Of a DNA stretch of 64,000 bases, positions 36,620 through 64,000 are shown piece by piece. The DNA lies in NCBI RefSeq assembly GCF_041381155.1, contig NC_091141.1, forward strand, positions 22,898,828 to 22,962,827. The letters run 5' to 3'. The DNA is from Argopecten irradians (taxonomy: Eukaryota; Mollusca; Bivalvia; Pectinida; Pectinidae). Positions within the stretch are counted from its first letter, which is position 1. Each line of letters begins with the position of its first letter. The notes beneath the pieces are model-generated. The model saw only the letters and a list, made by a program, of their open reading frames with translations, made no database searches and had not been told where the DNA came from. Both the position numbers and the translations under genes were made by a program.

Positions 36620-36991
36620 GATAATGATAATACTAGAAAGCACGGTTATTGAGTCCATGTCTGGATTCAGCGATAATTTCAGATTCTTTATCCAAAGAAC
36701 CGACTCTTATTTTTTTCGAAACTCTGTCAGTTGATATATAATATAATAATTGGATCGCACAGCGTATGGTATTGTAAAGGTAAGAAGAAAGTATGTGACA
36801 TCCTAATCATCATTCATATTATTGACAAAATTAGTACATGTAATAAAACATTCAGTCCTCACGCACGCATTGTTTCATCAACAGAGGTGTCATTTCAGAT
36901 TACACTAATCATATTCCTGTTTATCATTATTTGTAAATATTTGATCAAGGTAAAGCTTCATTTAGATAACACGAGACATTACTTCATTTCA
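36620..36991 (+). promoter_or_regulatory. Oxygenase 5' UTR exon and intron
   Basis: A donor (AAAG then GTAAGAAG) at 36780 and an acceptor (TTCATTTCAG) ending at 36991 define a 212-bp intron just before the ATG at 37001. The open frame that runs through from 36731 is therefore probably intronic read-through, not protein. The transcription start is not defined. Confidence 0.6.
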
Positions 36992-37000
36992 GAATTACAA

Positions 37001-37990
37001 ATGTCGTCGACGTACGAGTTACCGATTGTTGATTTGTCAAAGGCCAGGACCAACAGGCAGGAACTGGCCAAGATTGTTGTGGACGCACTTGAGAACACCG
37101 GCTTTTTATTCATCGACAACATCGAAAGTGTTAACTTTGATAAGCTGTACAAGTGCTGTCAGTGGTTCTTCTCCCAAACACAGGAAGTGAAAGATGGTCT
37201 GCTGAGAAAAATATGGAATTCCTCAAACTCAAATATCTATCGGGGATATTTCCCAGTGGGGAAAGATGAGCCAAGTAGAAAGGAAGGTTTTGAATTTGGG
37301 AAGGATGTCGATCCAAATGATCCCGAAGTTGCCCCCGGTAACTGGTTTTACGAGCCATCAGTTTGGCCAAAAGAAGATGGCAGTTTTCCTTTCAAAGAAT
37401 TCTTGATAGACACGTATGATGCCATGCACGAACTTTCTTTGGAGATTTTACGTCTTACGTCGATCGGACTTGGAATTGACGAGTTTTCATTTGATGAATT
37501 GTTTTCCAAGCGGCCATGTTCTACCTTCCGGCTAATCCATTATCCACCATGGCAAGGAAGTCCACCAAAGAATGCCTTGATTGAAGACGGAAAAGTGGTC
37601 ACCACTCCCGACCATACAGATTCTAACTTTCTTACCTTGCTGACAACATTCAACTTCAAAGGTTTGGAGGTTTTAACTTCTGACGGGAAGTGGGCGGAGG
37701 TGGCGCCACGTCGCGGGAGCCTCGTTATGAACATCGGCGATGTGTTTTCCCGCATGATGGGAGGTCGCTTCAAGGCAACACGACATCGCGTGATTGACAT
37801 TGGCATTGATCGGTTTTCTATTCCATTTTTCCTTGAGCCAGCGTACGAGGGAGACATCGGGCTAAATTTCATGACGAAGGCTACAGGAAAAGGAGAAAAA
37901 CACGTGATGGAGAAATATGGACCCTGGGCCATCTACCAAATGAAACATCTTAAAAAGTACTTTGAGTATAGAAATCTGCCAGAATTTTAA
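37001..37990 (+). CDS. 2-oxoglutarate/Fe(II)-dependent dioxygenase (isopenicillin-N-synthase-like)
   Basis: A 329-residue protein in a single coding exon. The start is the ATG ten bases after a strong splice acceptor; the N-terminus ELPIVDLSKA is the usual 'iPviDl' beginning of the DIOX_N domain (about residues 5-120). The 2OG-FeII_Oxy core has the iron ligands H205-x-D207 (TTPDHTDSNFLTLL) and H262 (ATRHRVID), and the 2-oxoglutarate-binding R271-x-S273 (DRFSIPFF). The catalytic set is complete, so an active soluble oxygenase is expected. Substrate is not deducible; animal members are poorly characterised, and most known relatives are plant or microbial. A polyadenylation signal AATAAA lies at 38198-38203. 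A decayed partial copy lies upstream at 33480-33695. Confidence 0.93.
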   Translation: MSSTYELPIVDLSKARTNRQELAKIVVDALENTGFLFIDNIESVNFDKLYKCCQWFFSQTQEVKDGLLRKIWNSSNSNIYRGYFPVGKDEPSRKEGFEFGKDVDPNDPEVAPGNWFYEPSVWPKEDGSFPFKEFLIDTYDAMHELSLEILRLTSIGLGIDEFSFDELFSKRPCSTFRLIHYPPWQGSPPKNALIEDGKVVTTPDHTDSNFLTLLTTFNFKGLEVLTSDGKWAEVAPRRGSLVMNIGDVFSRMMGGRFKATRHRVIDIGIDRFSIPFFLEPAYEGDIGLNFMTKATGKGEKHVMEKYGPWAIYQMKHLKKYFEYRNLPEF

Positions 37991-38197
37991 ACGGAAAATG
38001 TTCATCTATTGATAATAGTTCTGATGAAAGTGAGATACATGTATACCGTGCATTCTATTTGCGGATCTGTACCAGTTGTACTAAAGTGACACGGCCTAAA
38101 AGGAACTCGTTTGGCTTTTTCCATGATGGCGGCACCTATATAAAAGATACGCTTCAAATACAAAAGTTACGTACATTTTTGTATTTTCTGTGTTCAC

Positions 38198-38203
38198 AAT
38201 AAA
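38198..38203 (+). terminator. Polyadenylation signal of the oxygenase gene
   Basis: AATAAA lies 208 bases after the stop codon, preceded by T-rich sequence. It is the first canonical signal downstream. Confidence 0.55.
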
Positions 38204-38219
38204 ATGGGTATAAACGTCA

Positions 38220-40482
38220 TACATTAATAGTCTCGGTATATATTGAAATAAATATTACGTGTATTTTCATAAGATGAGATATTCTCATTCTTGTTTTCAA
38301 CAAAGAAAACATTTCGTTGAAGAATGAAATATTTCGAGTCCGCCGTCTTGGGTCCAAGTGATATACGCTTGCACCGGTTCTGTTACGGCGCGTTCCATTA
38401 GGGATAAAACATATTCGTATCGATACGAACTGGAACGAATCTGCAAATGGAACGCACGGGTTGTAAACGTGTGCGGGTGTCACGTAGCCAACTTTCTGTG
38501 TAGGCGACCTTAACCTCTGAACGATTGATACCATACATCATATGTAGGTGTTACTTAATGAATAACACCAATTTTAGCTAGTCGATCCATATTTTGCCCC
38601 CTTTTGGTTATGCATAGAAGCGTCTCAAACTGAAATCTGAAAGAACAGACAACACTAAGAATATATGAACAAATTATTTTATTATGGAGATAATGATATC
38701 ACAGTCAAAAATATATTCTAATAAGTGATGGACTAAAATGCTCCACAGAGATTTATGTGGGAATACATATGCATAATGCTAAAGATATATAATCGTAACG
38801 AATCAAAATAAATTGTAAAGTATATGACAGTAAGCCCATCAATATTCTATTTTGCATTTCATTATTATATTAGTAAGCCTACCCGTGTATATTATATTTC
38901 ACGTCAATAAACCCATGTCCGGTAATAAGCCCATCCGATTGCATTTTTCTTACATTATACTTTAACTAATTAAAGCAGCTTGTTTCGTTTATCGTATAAG
39001 GACATATCAGGATTAACACCACTAATATGGCCAGTACGAACTTGTAGAACATGACGGACTATTTGTAAAATACATCATTTTAGCCGATGCGGCATTACAC
39101 AGGTAATTTAGATTATTAAGGTAATAGTTCCATACTTGGTACAAATAATAGATCAGTTAATAAAGCACGAGTCTGAACACCTCATTTACATATATTATTA
39201 CATGTCGATCCAATAAGCTATAGACATTTCAAATAGTTCAATCAAACAGGCTCGAGTCTAGTAATGTCTAGTTACAGCAGTTTAGTCCAATTAACACATA
39301 CATTTGTCCCGATGAAAATCATATAAATGATTATTTCACGTTATTCCTAAGGCTGAGCCCCTTTATAGCAGTGTAAATAAATCGAGTCTAGTAACATTCA
39401 CGCCCTAATAATAGCAGTTAAGTCCAATAAGCCGAAACGTGTAAAATGCTTCATGTATGCCGGTTAATTATGTCCAATGGATATGGGTGGACTTATGAAC
39501 TTCTGAACAATGGTTTAAACACGTTTCTTCATCTTATTATCTGTAGTTGGGTTTTTCCTTATTCCTTGTTTGTAACACACTACATTGCAATAACCCGATT
39601 ATTTTGTAATAATTCCATACCTGGTTACAAGCCCATGTTTGGTAATAAGCTCATGTCTGGTAATAAGATCCCCCACCGTGTGTAATGCACGTTGGTCAGT
39701 CTAAGAAGCCCTAACCTATTAGCCAAAATGGAAAACAATTTTTTATATCTCGTACTCCTTCGAGTATGCAATAACCATACACCTTTCCATCACTTTCATT
39801 GCTGGTCCCTTAGGCTCGTCACAAAATAAAATTGAAATTTTCATATACAAGATATTAGACTCAGTACAAAAGGCTATAAGTCACTACCGGGATACTTGAA
39901 GGCTATACCAAAGCATAAAGACGAGGTTAAAAATATCTACAGCGGAGATTACTGTTGCAAAAGTAGTTATTTCTGAGAGAGTTTGGATCCTTGAATTGTA
40001 AGTATCAAATAAACGGTCGCCATGGAGATTCCATCTATTTTAACATCCTAACTCCTTACATGTTGTATATATTCCTTATATAAAGTCTGACATTGAAATA
40101 GACTAGACTAAGCTTACATCCATTCATGAATTTTTAAAAACTAAAATATATGGAGTAAATCTCCAATACTCCAGTATCAAGTCGAGTTTCTCCTCAAAAT
40201 GGTTACAGTCATATTAAGTTCCTATACACAATATTGCTATTAAATGATTATTGCAGGGGAAGAAAATGGAGAAGTTAGGTGAAAGACAGTTTCAATTTAG
40301 TGTCAAAAAGACCAACTCACCATTCGGAGGAGGGCCACAAACATCCAAGTAACAAAGGCTCTAACTGCTAAACTCACTCATAATGGAGAAATGCATATCA
40401 TACATTCACTTAATAAAAAAGTCACGACATTCATAAAGTTTATAAAAGACCAGAGACTAAATACCAATATCAATACCTATGA
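38220..40482. other. Noncoding DNA with a degenerate dispersed motif
   Basis: Between about 38830 and 39690 short motifs such as 'aataagcccat', 'agtccaataagcc' and 'tctagtaa' recur many times at irregular spacing. Pairs of larger similarity (39249-39300 against 39383-39440) suggest a decayed tandem array. No gene is seen. Confidence 0.45.
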
Positions 40483-42295
40483 AAACCAGAGGGATCTTGG
40501 CGCCCACCAAAGAATGATCTACGTCTGACAATAGAAAGAGGGATCTTTTCTCTGCTTTCAAACTTTTACTACATATGAAATTTGAGAAAGATCTTTTCAG
40601 TACTTTCTGAGATATATAGCACTAACAAACTTCAATTATCAAAATCCAAGATGGCTACCTGCAGTTGGCCATCTTGTTGACCGATCGGTCCCAAAATGCA
40701 ATATGCAGGTCCTAGGAGAACCTACATATAAAATTTGAGACCGATCACTTCAGTACTTTCTAAGCGTTAACAAACTTCAATTATCAAAATTCAAAATGGT
40801 GGCCTGTCGGCCATCTTGTTGACCGATCGGTCCCAAAATGTGACATGCATAACTAGGGACCTAAGGGAACCTGCACATGAAATTTGAGACATATCCCTTC
40901 AGTACTTTCTGAGAAATAGCGGTAACAAACTTTACCTATCAAAATCCAAGATGGCGGCCTTGCGGCCATCTTGTTGACCGATCCGTCCCAAAATGCAATA
41001 TGCACAATTAGGGCCCTAGGGAAACCTACATGTGAAATTTGAGAGAGATCCCTTCAGTACTTTCTGAGAAATAGCGGTAACAAACTTTACCTATCAAAAT
41101 CCAAGATGGCGGCCTTGCGGCCATCTTGATGACCGATCCGTCCCAAAATGCAATATGCACAACTAGGGCCCTAGGGAAACCTACATGTGAAATTTGAGAG
41201 AGAATCCCTTCAGTACTTTCTGAGAAATAGCGGTAACAATCTTTAAATATCAAAATCCAAGATGTCGGCCTGGCGGCCATCTTGTTGACCGTTCGGTCCC
41301 AAAATGCAATATGCACAACTAGGGCCCTAGGGAAACCTACATGTGAAATTTGAGATAGATCCCTTCAGTACTTTCTGATAAATAGCGGTAACAAACTTTA
41401 CCTACCAAAATCCAAGATGGCGGCCTGGCGGCCATCTTGTTAACCGATCCGTCCCAAAATGCAATATGCACAACTAGGGCCCTAGGGGAACCTACATGTG
41501 AAATTTGAGAGAGATCCCTTCAGTACTTTCCGAGAAATAGCGGTAACAAACTTTAACTATCAAAATCCAAGATGGCGGCCTGGCGGCCATCTTGTTATCC
41601 GATCGGTCCTAAAATGCAATATGCACAACTAGGGCCCTAGGGGAACCTACATATGAAATTTGAGAAAGATCCCTTCAGCCCTTTCTGAGAAATAGCGGTA
41701 ACAAGAAATGTTGACGGACGGACGGACGGACGGACGGAAGGACGGAAGGACGGACGACGGACCACGGACAAAAAGCGATTTGAATAGCCCACCATCTGAT
41801 GATGGTGGGCTAAAAACTAATACAATGCAACTCAAAATGGAGGCCGAGGAGACTAAAATACTTCTTAGGATCATACACAGCCCACTAAAAACAGACTTAC
41901 TCAACTACTCAACCTACTCAATGGTAGGAAAGGGAACGAAAATGCATGTCATACAGTCACAAAAACAGCAAATATCCAGTTAAACAAAGACTAGCTCAAA
42001 CGCTCAAGATGGGGGCACTGAAATAATGTTGTACAGGGTTTCTACTAAAGCACCACATTCATAACGTTTAAAAATGATTAACTTAACAGCTAGATAATTT
42101 AAAAAGGAGAATTAAGGGAATTAAAATGTTTATCAGGATCACAAATATCAAGCTATAAAAGACTTATTCGACTCTCAACACTCATCTTGTGGAAAGGAAC
42201 AGAAACGCATGTCATACAATCACTTGACTGAAAGGACATCATACATGTTCATAAATTTATAGAATAGACTTACTCAACTACTTTACGCGGAGAAG
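40378..42295. repeat. Older repeat family interrupted by a Helitron-like element
   Basis: A motif around 'gcatgtcatacaatcact' with surrounding sequence occurs at about 40378-40462, 41921-41965 and 42187-42290, each followed by related 'ttcataa.gtttata' and 'gacttactcaactact' segments. The Helitron-like array element at 40483-41815 lies between the first two copies. Confidence 0.5.
40483..41815. mobile_element. Helitron-like array element 1
   Basis: It begins with a short GC-rich 5' segment (ACCAGAGGGATCTTGGCGCCCACC). It then has about seven tandem units of about 155 bp (each with 'gatggcggcc..ggccatcttg', 'tagggccctag' and 'gagatcccttcagtactttc'), a (GACG)n tract at about 41711-41765 and a 3' hairpin GCCCACCATC-tgat-GATGGTGGGC (41787-41810), and ends CTAAAAA. 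The layout matches the bivalve 'pearl'/HINE type of nonautonomous Helitron/Helentron elements. No protein is encoded. Confidence 0.75.
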
Positions 42296-42700
42296 TTAAC
42301 ATTAAGGTAGTCACAGTTTCATCCAATCTGTCACTGCAAATATATACACTTATATATTAGAGACTGTATTTCAAAGTGGAGAAATAAAAGCAGTCACCTG
42401 TTACAAGATATCATGTTGTAGCATAATGATAACTTATAGCACATAATATATTAATATTGCTGATTTTGCTTTAAGTGTAATTTTTTAAAAGATGAAGTCA
42501 AATACAAAGTATTATTATAGAAGAAAGTAATGATGTATGTGTTGATGACAGCAAGCTGACAATAGCATAGCAGGACACTTTCTTTCAACAATTCATACCC
42601 TGGATATAAAATGACAGTTTACTTAATGCTAAATTTATAAATAAAATATTAAAGTGTCTTTGATACACGTGACAATGAATGAAGGGATCTACCAGACTAC

Positions 42701-42880
42701 ATTCTGTCTTTGCATATTACAAAGTTAGCTCCCTTGCGGGTAGGTATCCATTGTGACTTCATGATTTCATAACCGTAATTAACGCCATTTTCTCCGAAAA
42801 GTTACACTCGCAAACACATGACGTCACAATCAAAACCTACTTGCACGGGAAGATAACTCTGTAATATGCAAATACAGAAT
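42701..42880. mobile_element. Palindromic MITE, copy 1
   Basis: The ends are inverted over about 60 bases: attctg..tttgcatattaca at the left and the complement (tgtaatatgcaaatacagaat) at the right. The right arm contains TGACGTCA (42819-42826). A related copy is at 44040-44233. The insert is noncoding. Confidence 0.75.
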
Positions 42881-44039
42881 ACATATTAGATGTCCCAAGG
42901 TATTCACAGCAGGACAATAAAAAACTCTTTTTGGCCAAACATATGATTTAGATATGAATTTGTTGTACCTTGTTTCAAACCTGTTGCAAAATACTAGAAA
43001 AAGAGTAGATTTAATGAATAATATTCTGCAATAGAGCAACAGTCATGAGCCAGAACAAGACTTATTACAGCAGTGTACGTATTGTATACATTTCCAGTAT
43101 GAATAAGAAAAAAATATTCATATCTGTTACAACAATAAACATCAATATACATGTACAACCATTGTACATTGTTAAACAATCACTATCTGTATAACATAAG
43201 CTTTGCATTTGACTAGTGTCAACCTCTAAATCAATACCTGATAATAAAATTACAGTTTTGGTGAAATCAAATTTTCAAAAAATAGCTACCTGTAGTTTTA
43301 AATCAGTTAGTCATGTTTTATTATTACATGTGGACCAAAATAATATGAGTTTGTATACTTAATCAAAAGAAACGAAATTACTTTTCAATAACTATGTCAT
43401 TATATTTCATAACTTGTAAAAAAAATTAAAATTCTTAGAATGCTTACCACAACTAATGTTTACGGACAAAATAGCATGTGTTGTATTGCAAAGTTAGTTC
43501 AGATAAACATTTGTTGATGAATAATCTAAAATGCTTTTACAAAATCTAGGTAGACATCTATAAAACAAATCCCAATTACATGCTGTATATATTTTATTAC
43601 ATGGGAAATATGTGAAAGACTTAAAATGTATTATTATTGCAAGCCACTACATAGGATGAAGAAAATGTAGCATTGGATTAGAAAAAAAATTTTGAAAGAA
43701 AAAATAATCAAATTCATACATGCACATCATACTTTTATGTAGAGTTTGCAATATAATTATATATTGACTATGAAAGTGATGATATCCGATTTTCATCGGA
43801 TAAACAATGACTCAGTTTTTAATTAATTTATACTGCAATTATGGCAGTGATATATATACAGCTAAACACGTTTATAACAAATATGTTTATAACAAATTAA
43901 TAATTATAAAGTAACACTTCTCCTTGCCCATCAAGGTTCCCACAAGATGTCTGTAATATGTGTATCATGGACGATGTTGATAATGAATAACGTTAGTTGG
44001 TCCCCGCAAGTTCGTTATAACCATGTACATTTTTACTGT
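42881..44039. other. Noncoding AT-rich DNA
   Basis: I see nothing supported between the two MITE copies. Confidence 0.4.
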
Positions 44040-44233
44040 ATTCCGTTTTTGCATATTTCAGAATTAGCTCCCTTACGAGTACCTATACGTATTCATTGTG
44101 ACGTCATTATATTGTGAGCTGTAATTCACATCGTTTTCCCCAAAATATATCATGTTATGCTCTCAAACACATGACATCATAATCAATACCTACCCACAAC
44201 AGCAAATAACTTTGTTATGTGCAAATACGGAAT
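44040..44233. mobile_element. Palindromic MITE, copy 2
   Basis: Same family as 42701-42880: left arm attccgtttttgcatatttc, right arm complement gcaaatacggaat, with TGACGTCA at 44099-44106, this time in the left arm. Confidence 0.75.
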
Positions 44234-46599
44234 ATATAATGTCTACAAAAATCATCATAATATTTACTTTTTCAAAGAAGACCTCAATAAAATATAATGC
44301 ATAGCATGTACTGTCATGTCTGATAATGAAAATTTAGTACAGCATATCAAAAACATTTATCATATTAATTATGCACAAAATAACTGTAACTTGAAAAACA
44401 AAGGATAATATAAATACAACATTACTTTGATTAATATTTCATAATTAATATCTCTTATTTTTGACTAGAAATGATTTTATCACATTTTAAGATATTTTAT
44501 CAATAATTGTTGAATCACCAAAATGACAAAAATGTTTAGATTTCACACTTTTCATAAATAAATCATTGCTTTATATATATTACATTTTTGTAGTTGCTTT
44601 TATTGCAACAATTATCTTACAATTATATCAATCATCATTTCTTTTCTAATCCTTTCTCCAAGTTTGAAAAAAAAAACAAAAAAACGATTTCAAGACATTA
44701 GACTTTTGAGGGACATTTGTGGCCTAACAATGGTAAATTTGAATTCCTTCTATAGTAAAAATTGCTATATTTTCATAATTGAATGTGCATATTTTTTCTA
44801 AATAATAATGACAAAAAATAATTATAATATTTTTTCTAGATAATAAAAAATAATAAATAAATAATAATCTCTGAATATGGGTCAAGGAAGTAATATCAAC
44901 AGTTATTTTCCATATAACACTGGATCCTTATACATTGTAGACATATGTCTGTAGGATACAAATTACTTAAAGTAGTTAATATAGTGTCTTGACAAAGGGG
45001 CAGATCGCCTCGAAAATTCGACAATCTTTTGTCCACACTGTTAGAATTACTTCTTTGCCGTATATAATCTCTGAAATACACATAGATGTATTTGTAGAAT
45101 AAGTTTTGTTCCAATTTCAAAAAGATCAGGCATTTAACGAGCATGAAAATGATCACTGCATGCCAAACATAAGTTTTAATTATTTGCAGTGTGGATTTTT
45201 TTTCCGTTAAACCTCCTGAAACATATTAATATGCTGTGTTGTGGGATGAAGAAACAATAACTGTTCTTTTTGCTCTGGGTGAATTGTTTAAATATGTTAG
45301 GTCCAAATATTGTGATAGTCAAACTTTCTAACTTCTTAAACTAGGATTAATCAAGATGGATGGAAACAATCATTTTACAGTTCAATATATATTTACAGCT
45401 TTCTCTTCTGTGACTTTGTACTGTCTGATTGTGTATACGGGTACATTAACATACTAGTATACGCAGTCTATTTATAGCCTAGCAGACCACGGCGACAGTA
45501 GTTACCAGCTTTATTCTGTCTGAATCTAAAACTAGGATGTAAATAGAAGGTTTGATCTTCATTTGGATTGTGTATAAGATAGTATGAACGCAGTAGACAA
45601 CAAACATTGTGGGTATTCTTTGATGGAGTACCAATTAGATTTGTAATTACGCTCCACGATACTCAAAATAATGCTCCAATGTAAGATCTAACAACTTTGT
45701 GTTATTCACCTCAGCATGGCCTAGAATCAGAACATCTTGGGGTGTACTGTTAGACGTTTATAATTTCGAGAGTATCAACCACACCAAAGATTCTGTAGGC
45801 GAAATGCTGATTGGCTAACCATTAGGGGTCATGTTTTGGTGACCCCATATGGGGTGATGTTAGATCTTGTATTGGAGTGTATTGTAGAGCATTGTAGCGG
45901 TGTGGGATAATCTGATTTTAATTAGATTGTGGAGTACGTGCCCAAACACACTTCATAGAATTTGTCTTTTACCAACTGCATTCACACTATACTGTATACA
46001 GTTAAAATGAAAATCAAACCGTAAATGAATGATGCACTATAAAAGTAAATAAATCTGTCTAATTAATGGAATAATAATTGGTAAACAAATAACAGTCCTG
46101 ACTATTTAGCACTAGTAAAATATAATATTGCAACATAAATTTTTAATTATCAGATTATTACATTAATTAATCATATTTGATTTGCTACAGCACAGTTTAC
46201 GTCTGCAATATTCTGGAATAAACCTGCCAGGCAAAACCAGTATCATGGAGGATACAACTATAGAGATATTGTTCTATTTCTCCTAACTGGATTATAGGTT
46301 TTAGTTTCCATTACTCAGAGAAATATGTAACTCACAGTATATATTGTTTGCATCACAGTCTTTGATTGATTGATCACTGTCTATCTATATATACATGTAG
46401 CACTAGGTACACACACCACTAAGGAACAAAATCTGCTGAAGAAGTCTCTATGAAACAGTCGACATATACCGTGAGTAACTTAATTTTTTGAGTAATGTAA
46501 AATTTTAAATCTAATGCAGTACAGAGGAGTCTGTTATCCTTAATTATGCTTCCATCAGTTCATGGTCAGGTCAGCACATATGAATTCTTAACAAATTTA
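44234..46599. other. Intergenic DNA downstream of PIK3C2, with one dispersed repeat
   Basis: A block at about 44990-45060 (gggcagatcgcctcgaaaat, then gacaatcttttgtccac) recurs at about 48595-48660 in a PIK3C2 intron, same orientation. No gene is visible. The 3' UTR of PIK3C2 may extend here; TTTATT (AATAAA on the minus strand) occurs at about 46598. Confidence 0.4.
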
Positions 46600-46624
46600 T
46601 TGTGTCATCAATTGAATGTCAAGC

Positions 46625-46932
46625 TTTAAGCCAGCATGGATGAATTCATATACATTGTATGAATGTAAAATCAGCATGGATGAATTTGTAATTAAATGTC
46701 AAGTCTGCATGGATGAATTTGTAACTCGATGTAAAGCCAGCATGGCTGAATTTGTAATTGAATGTCAAGCCAGCATGAATGAATTTGATTTATGTTTGGT
46801 AATGGCACCACATGAAGGTTAAGCGAGCATGAATGAATTTGTAATTTAAAAACAAATTAATTGTGGCAAGAGCTGAAAGTCAAGTCAGCATGGATGAAAT
46901 TGTGATGTGTTCATCATGGTATCAGTTGAACG

Positions 46933-46960
<28 letters not shown>
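46625..46960. repeat. Minisatellite overlapping the PIK3C2 stop codon
   Basis: The core 'gccagcatggatgaatttg' occurs about eight times at irregular spacing (30-60 bases). The unit nearest the gene (46933-46960) supplies, on the minus strand, the last codons and the stop of the PIK3C2 reading frame. The rest would lie in the 3' UTR. Confidence 0.8.
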
Positions 46961-62317
<15,357 letters not shown>

Positions 62318-62422
62318 CTGAAATAAAAAAAATAACCCAAAACTTAAAAAAAAAATCAAAGTACTGAAATTGCTGTAGTGCAGATCAAATCATTGCAAGA
62401 AATTGACAAGAGCACTTACAAC

Positions 62423-63735
62423 AAAACAAGAGGCCCAGAGGGCCTGTATCGCTCACCTGGTTTGTAATGCCAAATAATTTTCTGAATACAGGTTCATTGT
62501 TTCTTTTCTGAAGGAATTTTAATATTAACCTCTAAATCCCCTATTGGGCCCCACCCCTCCTGCCCCCTGGGGGTCAGAGCCAAAATTTATACAAGTTCTG
62601 TTCCCCTTCCACAAAGGATGTTTCTGGCCAAATTTGGTTACAATCCATGCAGAACTCTATGAGAAGTAGCGATTGATAGAATTTACCTCTATTTCCCCTA
62701 TTGGGCCCCGCCCCTCCTGCCCCCTGAGGGTCAGAGCCAAAATTTATACAAGTTCTGTTCTCCTACCCCGAAGGATGTTTGTGGCCAAATTTAGTTACAA
62801 TCCATACAAAACTCTAGGACAATTAAGTAGCAATTTATAGAATTTACCTATAATTCCCCTATTGGGCCCCGCCCCTCCTGCCCCGGGGACCAGAGCCAAA
62901 ATTTATACAAACTCAGTTCTTATTCTCCCAAGGATATTTCTGGCCAAATTTGGTTACATTCCATGCAGAACTCTATGACTAGTAGCGAATTAAAGGATTT
63001 ACCTCTATTTCCCCTATTGGGCCCCGCCCCTCCTGCCCCCGGGGGGTCAGAGCCAAAATTTATACAAGTTCTGTTCCCCTTCCCCCAAGGATGTTTGTGG
63101 CCAAATTTGGTTACAATCCATGTAGAACTCTATGACAAGTAGCGATTTAAAGGATTTACCTCTATTTCCCCTATTGGGCCCCGCCCCTCCTGCCCCCGGG
63201 GGGTCAGAGCCAAAATTTATACAAGTTCTGTTCCCCTTCCCCCAAGGATGTTTGTGGCAAAATTTAGTTACAATCCATGTAGAACTCTATGACTAGTAGC
63301 GATTTAAAGGATTTACCTCTATTTCCCCTATTGGGCCCCGCCCCTCCTACCCCCGGGGGGTCAGAGCCAAAATTTATACAAGTTCTGTTCCCCTTCCCCC
63401 AAGGATGTTTGTGGCCAAATTTTGTTACATTCCATTCAGAACTCTATGACAAGTAGCGATTTAAAGGATTTACCTCTATTTCCCCTATTGGGCCCCGCCC
63501 CTCCTGCCCCCGGGGGGTCAGAGCCAAAATTTATACAAGTTCTGTTCCCCTTCCCCCAAGGATGTTTGTGGCAAAATTTGGTTACAATCCATGCAGAACT
63601 CTATGACTAGTAGCGATTTAAAGGAAATGTTGACGGACAGATGGACGGACGGACGACGACGACGGACGACGCGCCATGACATAAGCTCACCTGGCCGAAA
63701 GCTCACCGGCCCTTCGGGCCAGGTGAGCTAAAAAC
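62423..63735. mobile_element. Helitron-like array element 3 (in a PIK3C2 intron)
   Basis: The 5' end reads ACAAGAGGCCCAGAGGGCCT then GTATCGCTCACCTGG. About seven units of about 155 bp follow (each with 'ctattgggccccgcccctcc', 'aaaatttatacaagttctgt' and 'aaggatgttt'). Next are a (GACG)n tract (about 63630-63672) and a 3' hairpin GCTCACCTGGCC...GGCCAGGTGAGC (63685-63729), ending TAAAAAC. Its internal loop holds a further small GGCCC/GGGCC stem. Confidence 0.8.
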
Positions 63736-64000
63736 TACAAGTAGGAGTCAACAAGCTTTCACACTGACAGCAAAACTAAAACTATTAAACTAATAATATT
63801 TTTCTTTTAAAGAGAAATTGAAAAATTAAGAATAAAAATTGCTGAAATACAGCACATGTATAGCAAGGGACAAAACATAAAATTAATGGAACAGTACAGA
63901 AAGTAATTAAATTGACCAGAAAAAAAATATCAAAGTACAAAAATCCATCTACGATGAACTAGAAAATTGAAAGTTAAACAACCGTAAAATCTCTAATGTA
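63736..64000. other. PIK3C2 intron to window edge
   Basis: AT-rich, with no exon recognised. The first T of the exon at 62317 completes a codon begun in an upstream exon outside the window. Confidence 0.5.

Noticed and set aside
36731..37000. N-terminal extension of the oxygenase ORF (90 extra residues)
   Set aside because: A donor at 36780 and an acceptor at 36991 bracket it, and the family N-terminus starts right after the ATG at 37001.
37131..37932. Minus-strand ORFs of 79 and 130 codons
   Set aside because: They are shadows of the oxygenase gene on the other strand.
41026..41983. ORFs over the tandem array and GACG tract
   Set aside because: Repeat-driven open frames (e.g. DGRTDGRKDGRTD) inside the Helitron-like element; not genes.
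62423..63735. Possible CRISPR-like array because of regular 155-bp repeats
   Set aside because: The whole unit repeats without unique spacers, in an intron of an animal gene, with transposon ends.

Overview
The window is AT-rich, intron-rich animal nuclear DNA. The best guess is a bivalve mollusc. This is inferred from tandem-array Helitron-like elements that resemble bivalve 'pearl' repeats, abundant palindromic MITEs, an L1/Tx1-type LINE, a Mab-21/cGAS-like exon and a P2X7-C-domain gene. No database search was possible.

Layout. (1) 1-8.04 kb: mostly noncoding, with one minus-strand exon of a Mab-21/cGAS-like nucleotidyltransferase (about 2.0-2.2 kb), a MITE and a minisatellite. (2) 8.04-20.6 kb: two near-identical copies of a 3.8 kb segment, each with a nonautonomous DNA element and a LINE tail. 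They sit either side of a 4.9 kb Mutator-like element that encodes a DDE/SWIM transposase plus a Ulp1-like/zinc-finger C-terminal part. (3) 20.6-32.3 kb: a decayed minus-strand L1/Tx1-like LINE (ORF1, then EN-RT-Cterm). Two transposons interrupt it. One is a 1.7 kb element with hairpin ends. The other is a 2.0 kb TTAA-flanked element carrying a three-exon gene for a P2X7 C-terminal (zinc 'ballast') domain. (4) 33-38.2 kb: a single-coding-exon 2-oxoglutarate/Fe(II) oxygenase gene and a decayed partial copy of it upstream. (5) 38.2-46.6 kb: noncoding, with a Helitron-like array element and a MITE pair. (6) 46.9-64 kb: the 3' 20 coding exons of a minus-strand class II PI3-kinase (PIK3C2) gene: helical, kinase, PX and C2 domains. 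All splice phases agree and give 831 codons plus stop. Its introns hold Helitron-like arrays, hairpin MITEs and minisatellites.

The host genes (cGAS-like, oxygenase, PIK3C2) are independent of each other. The strongest candidate for something undescribed is the P2X7-C-domain gene inside the TTAA transposon. Next are the Mutator-like element bridging the duplication, and three Helitron-like elements whose two ends co-vary. The PIK3C2 kinase has DFN where the family has DFG.
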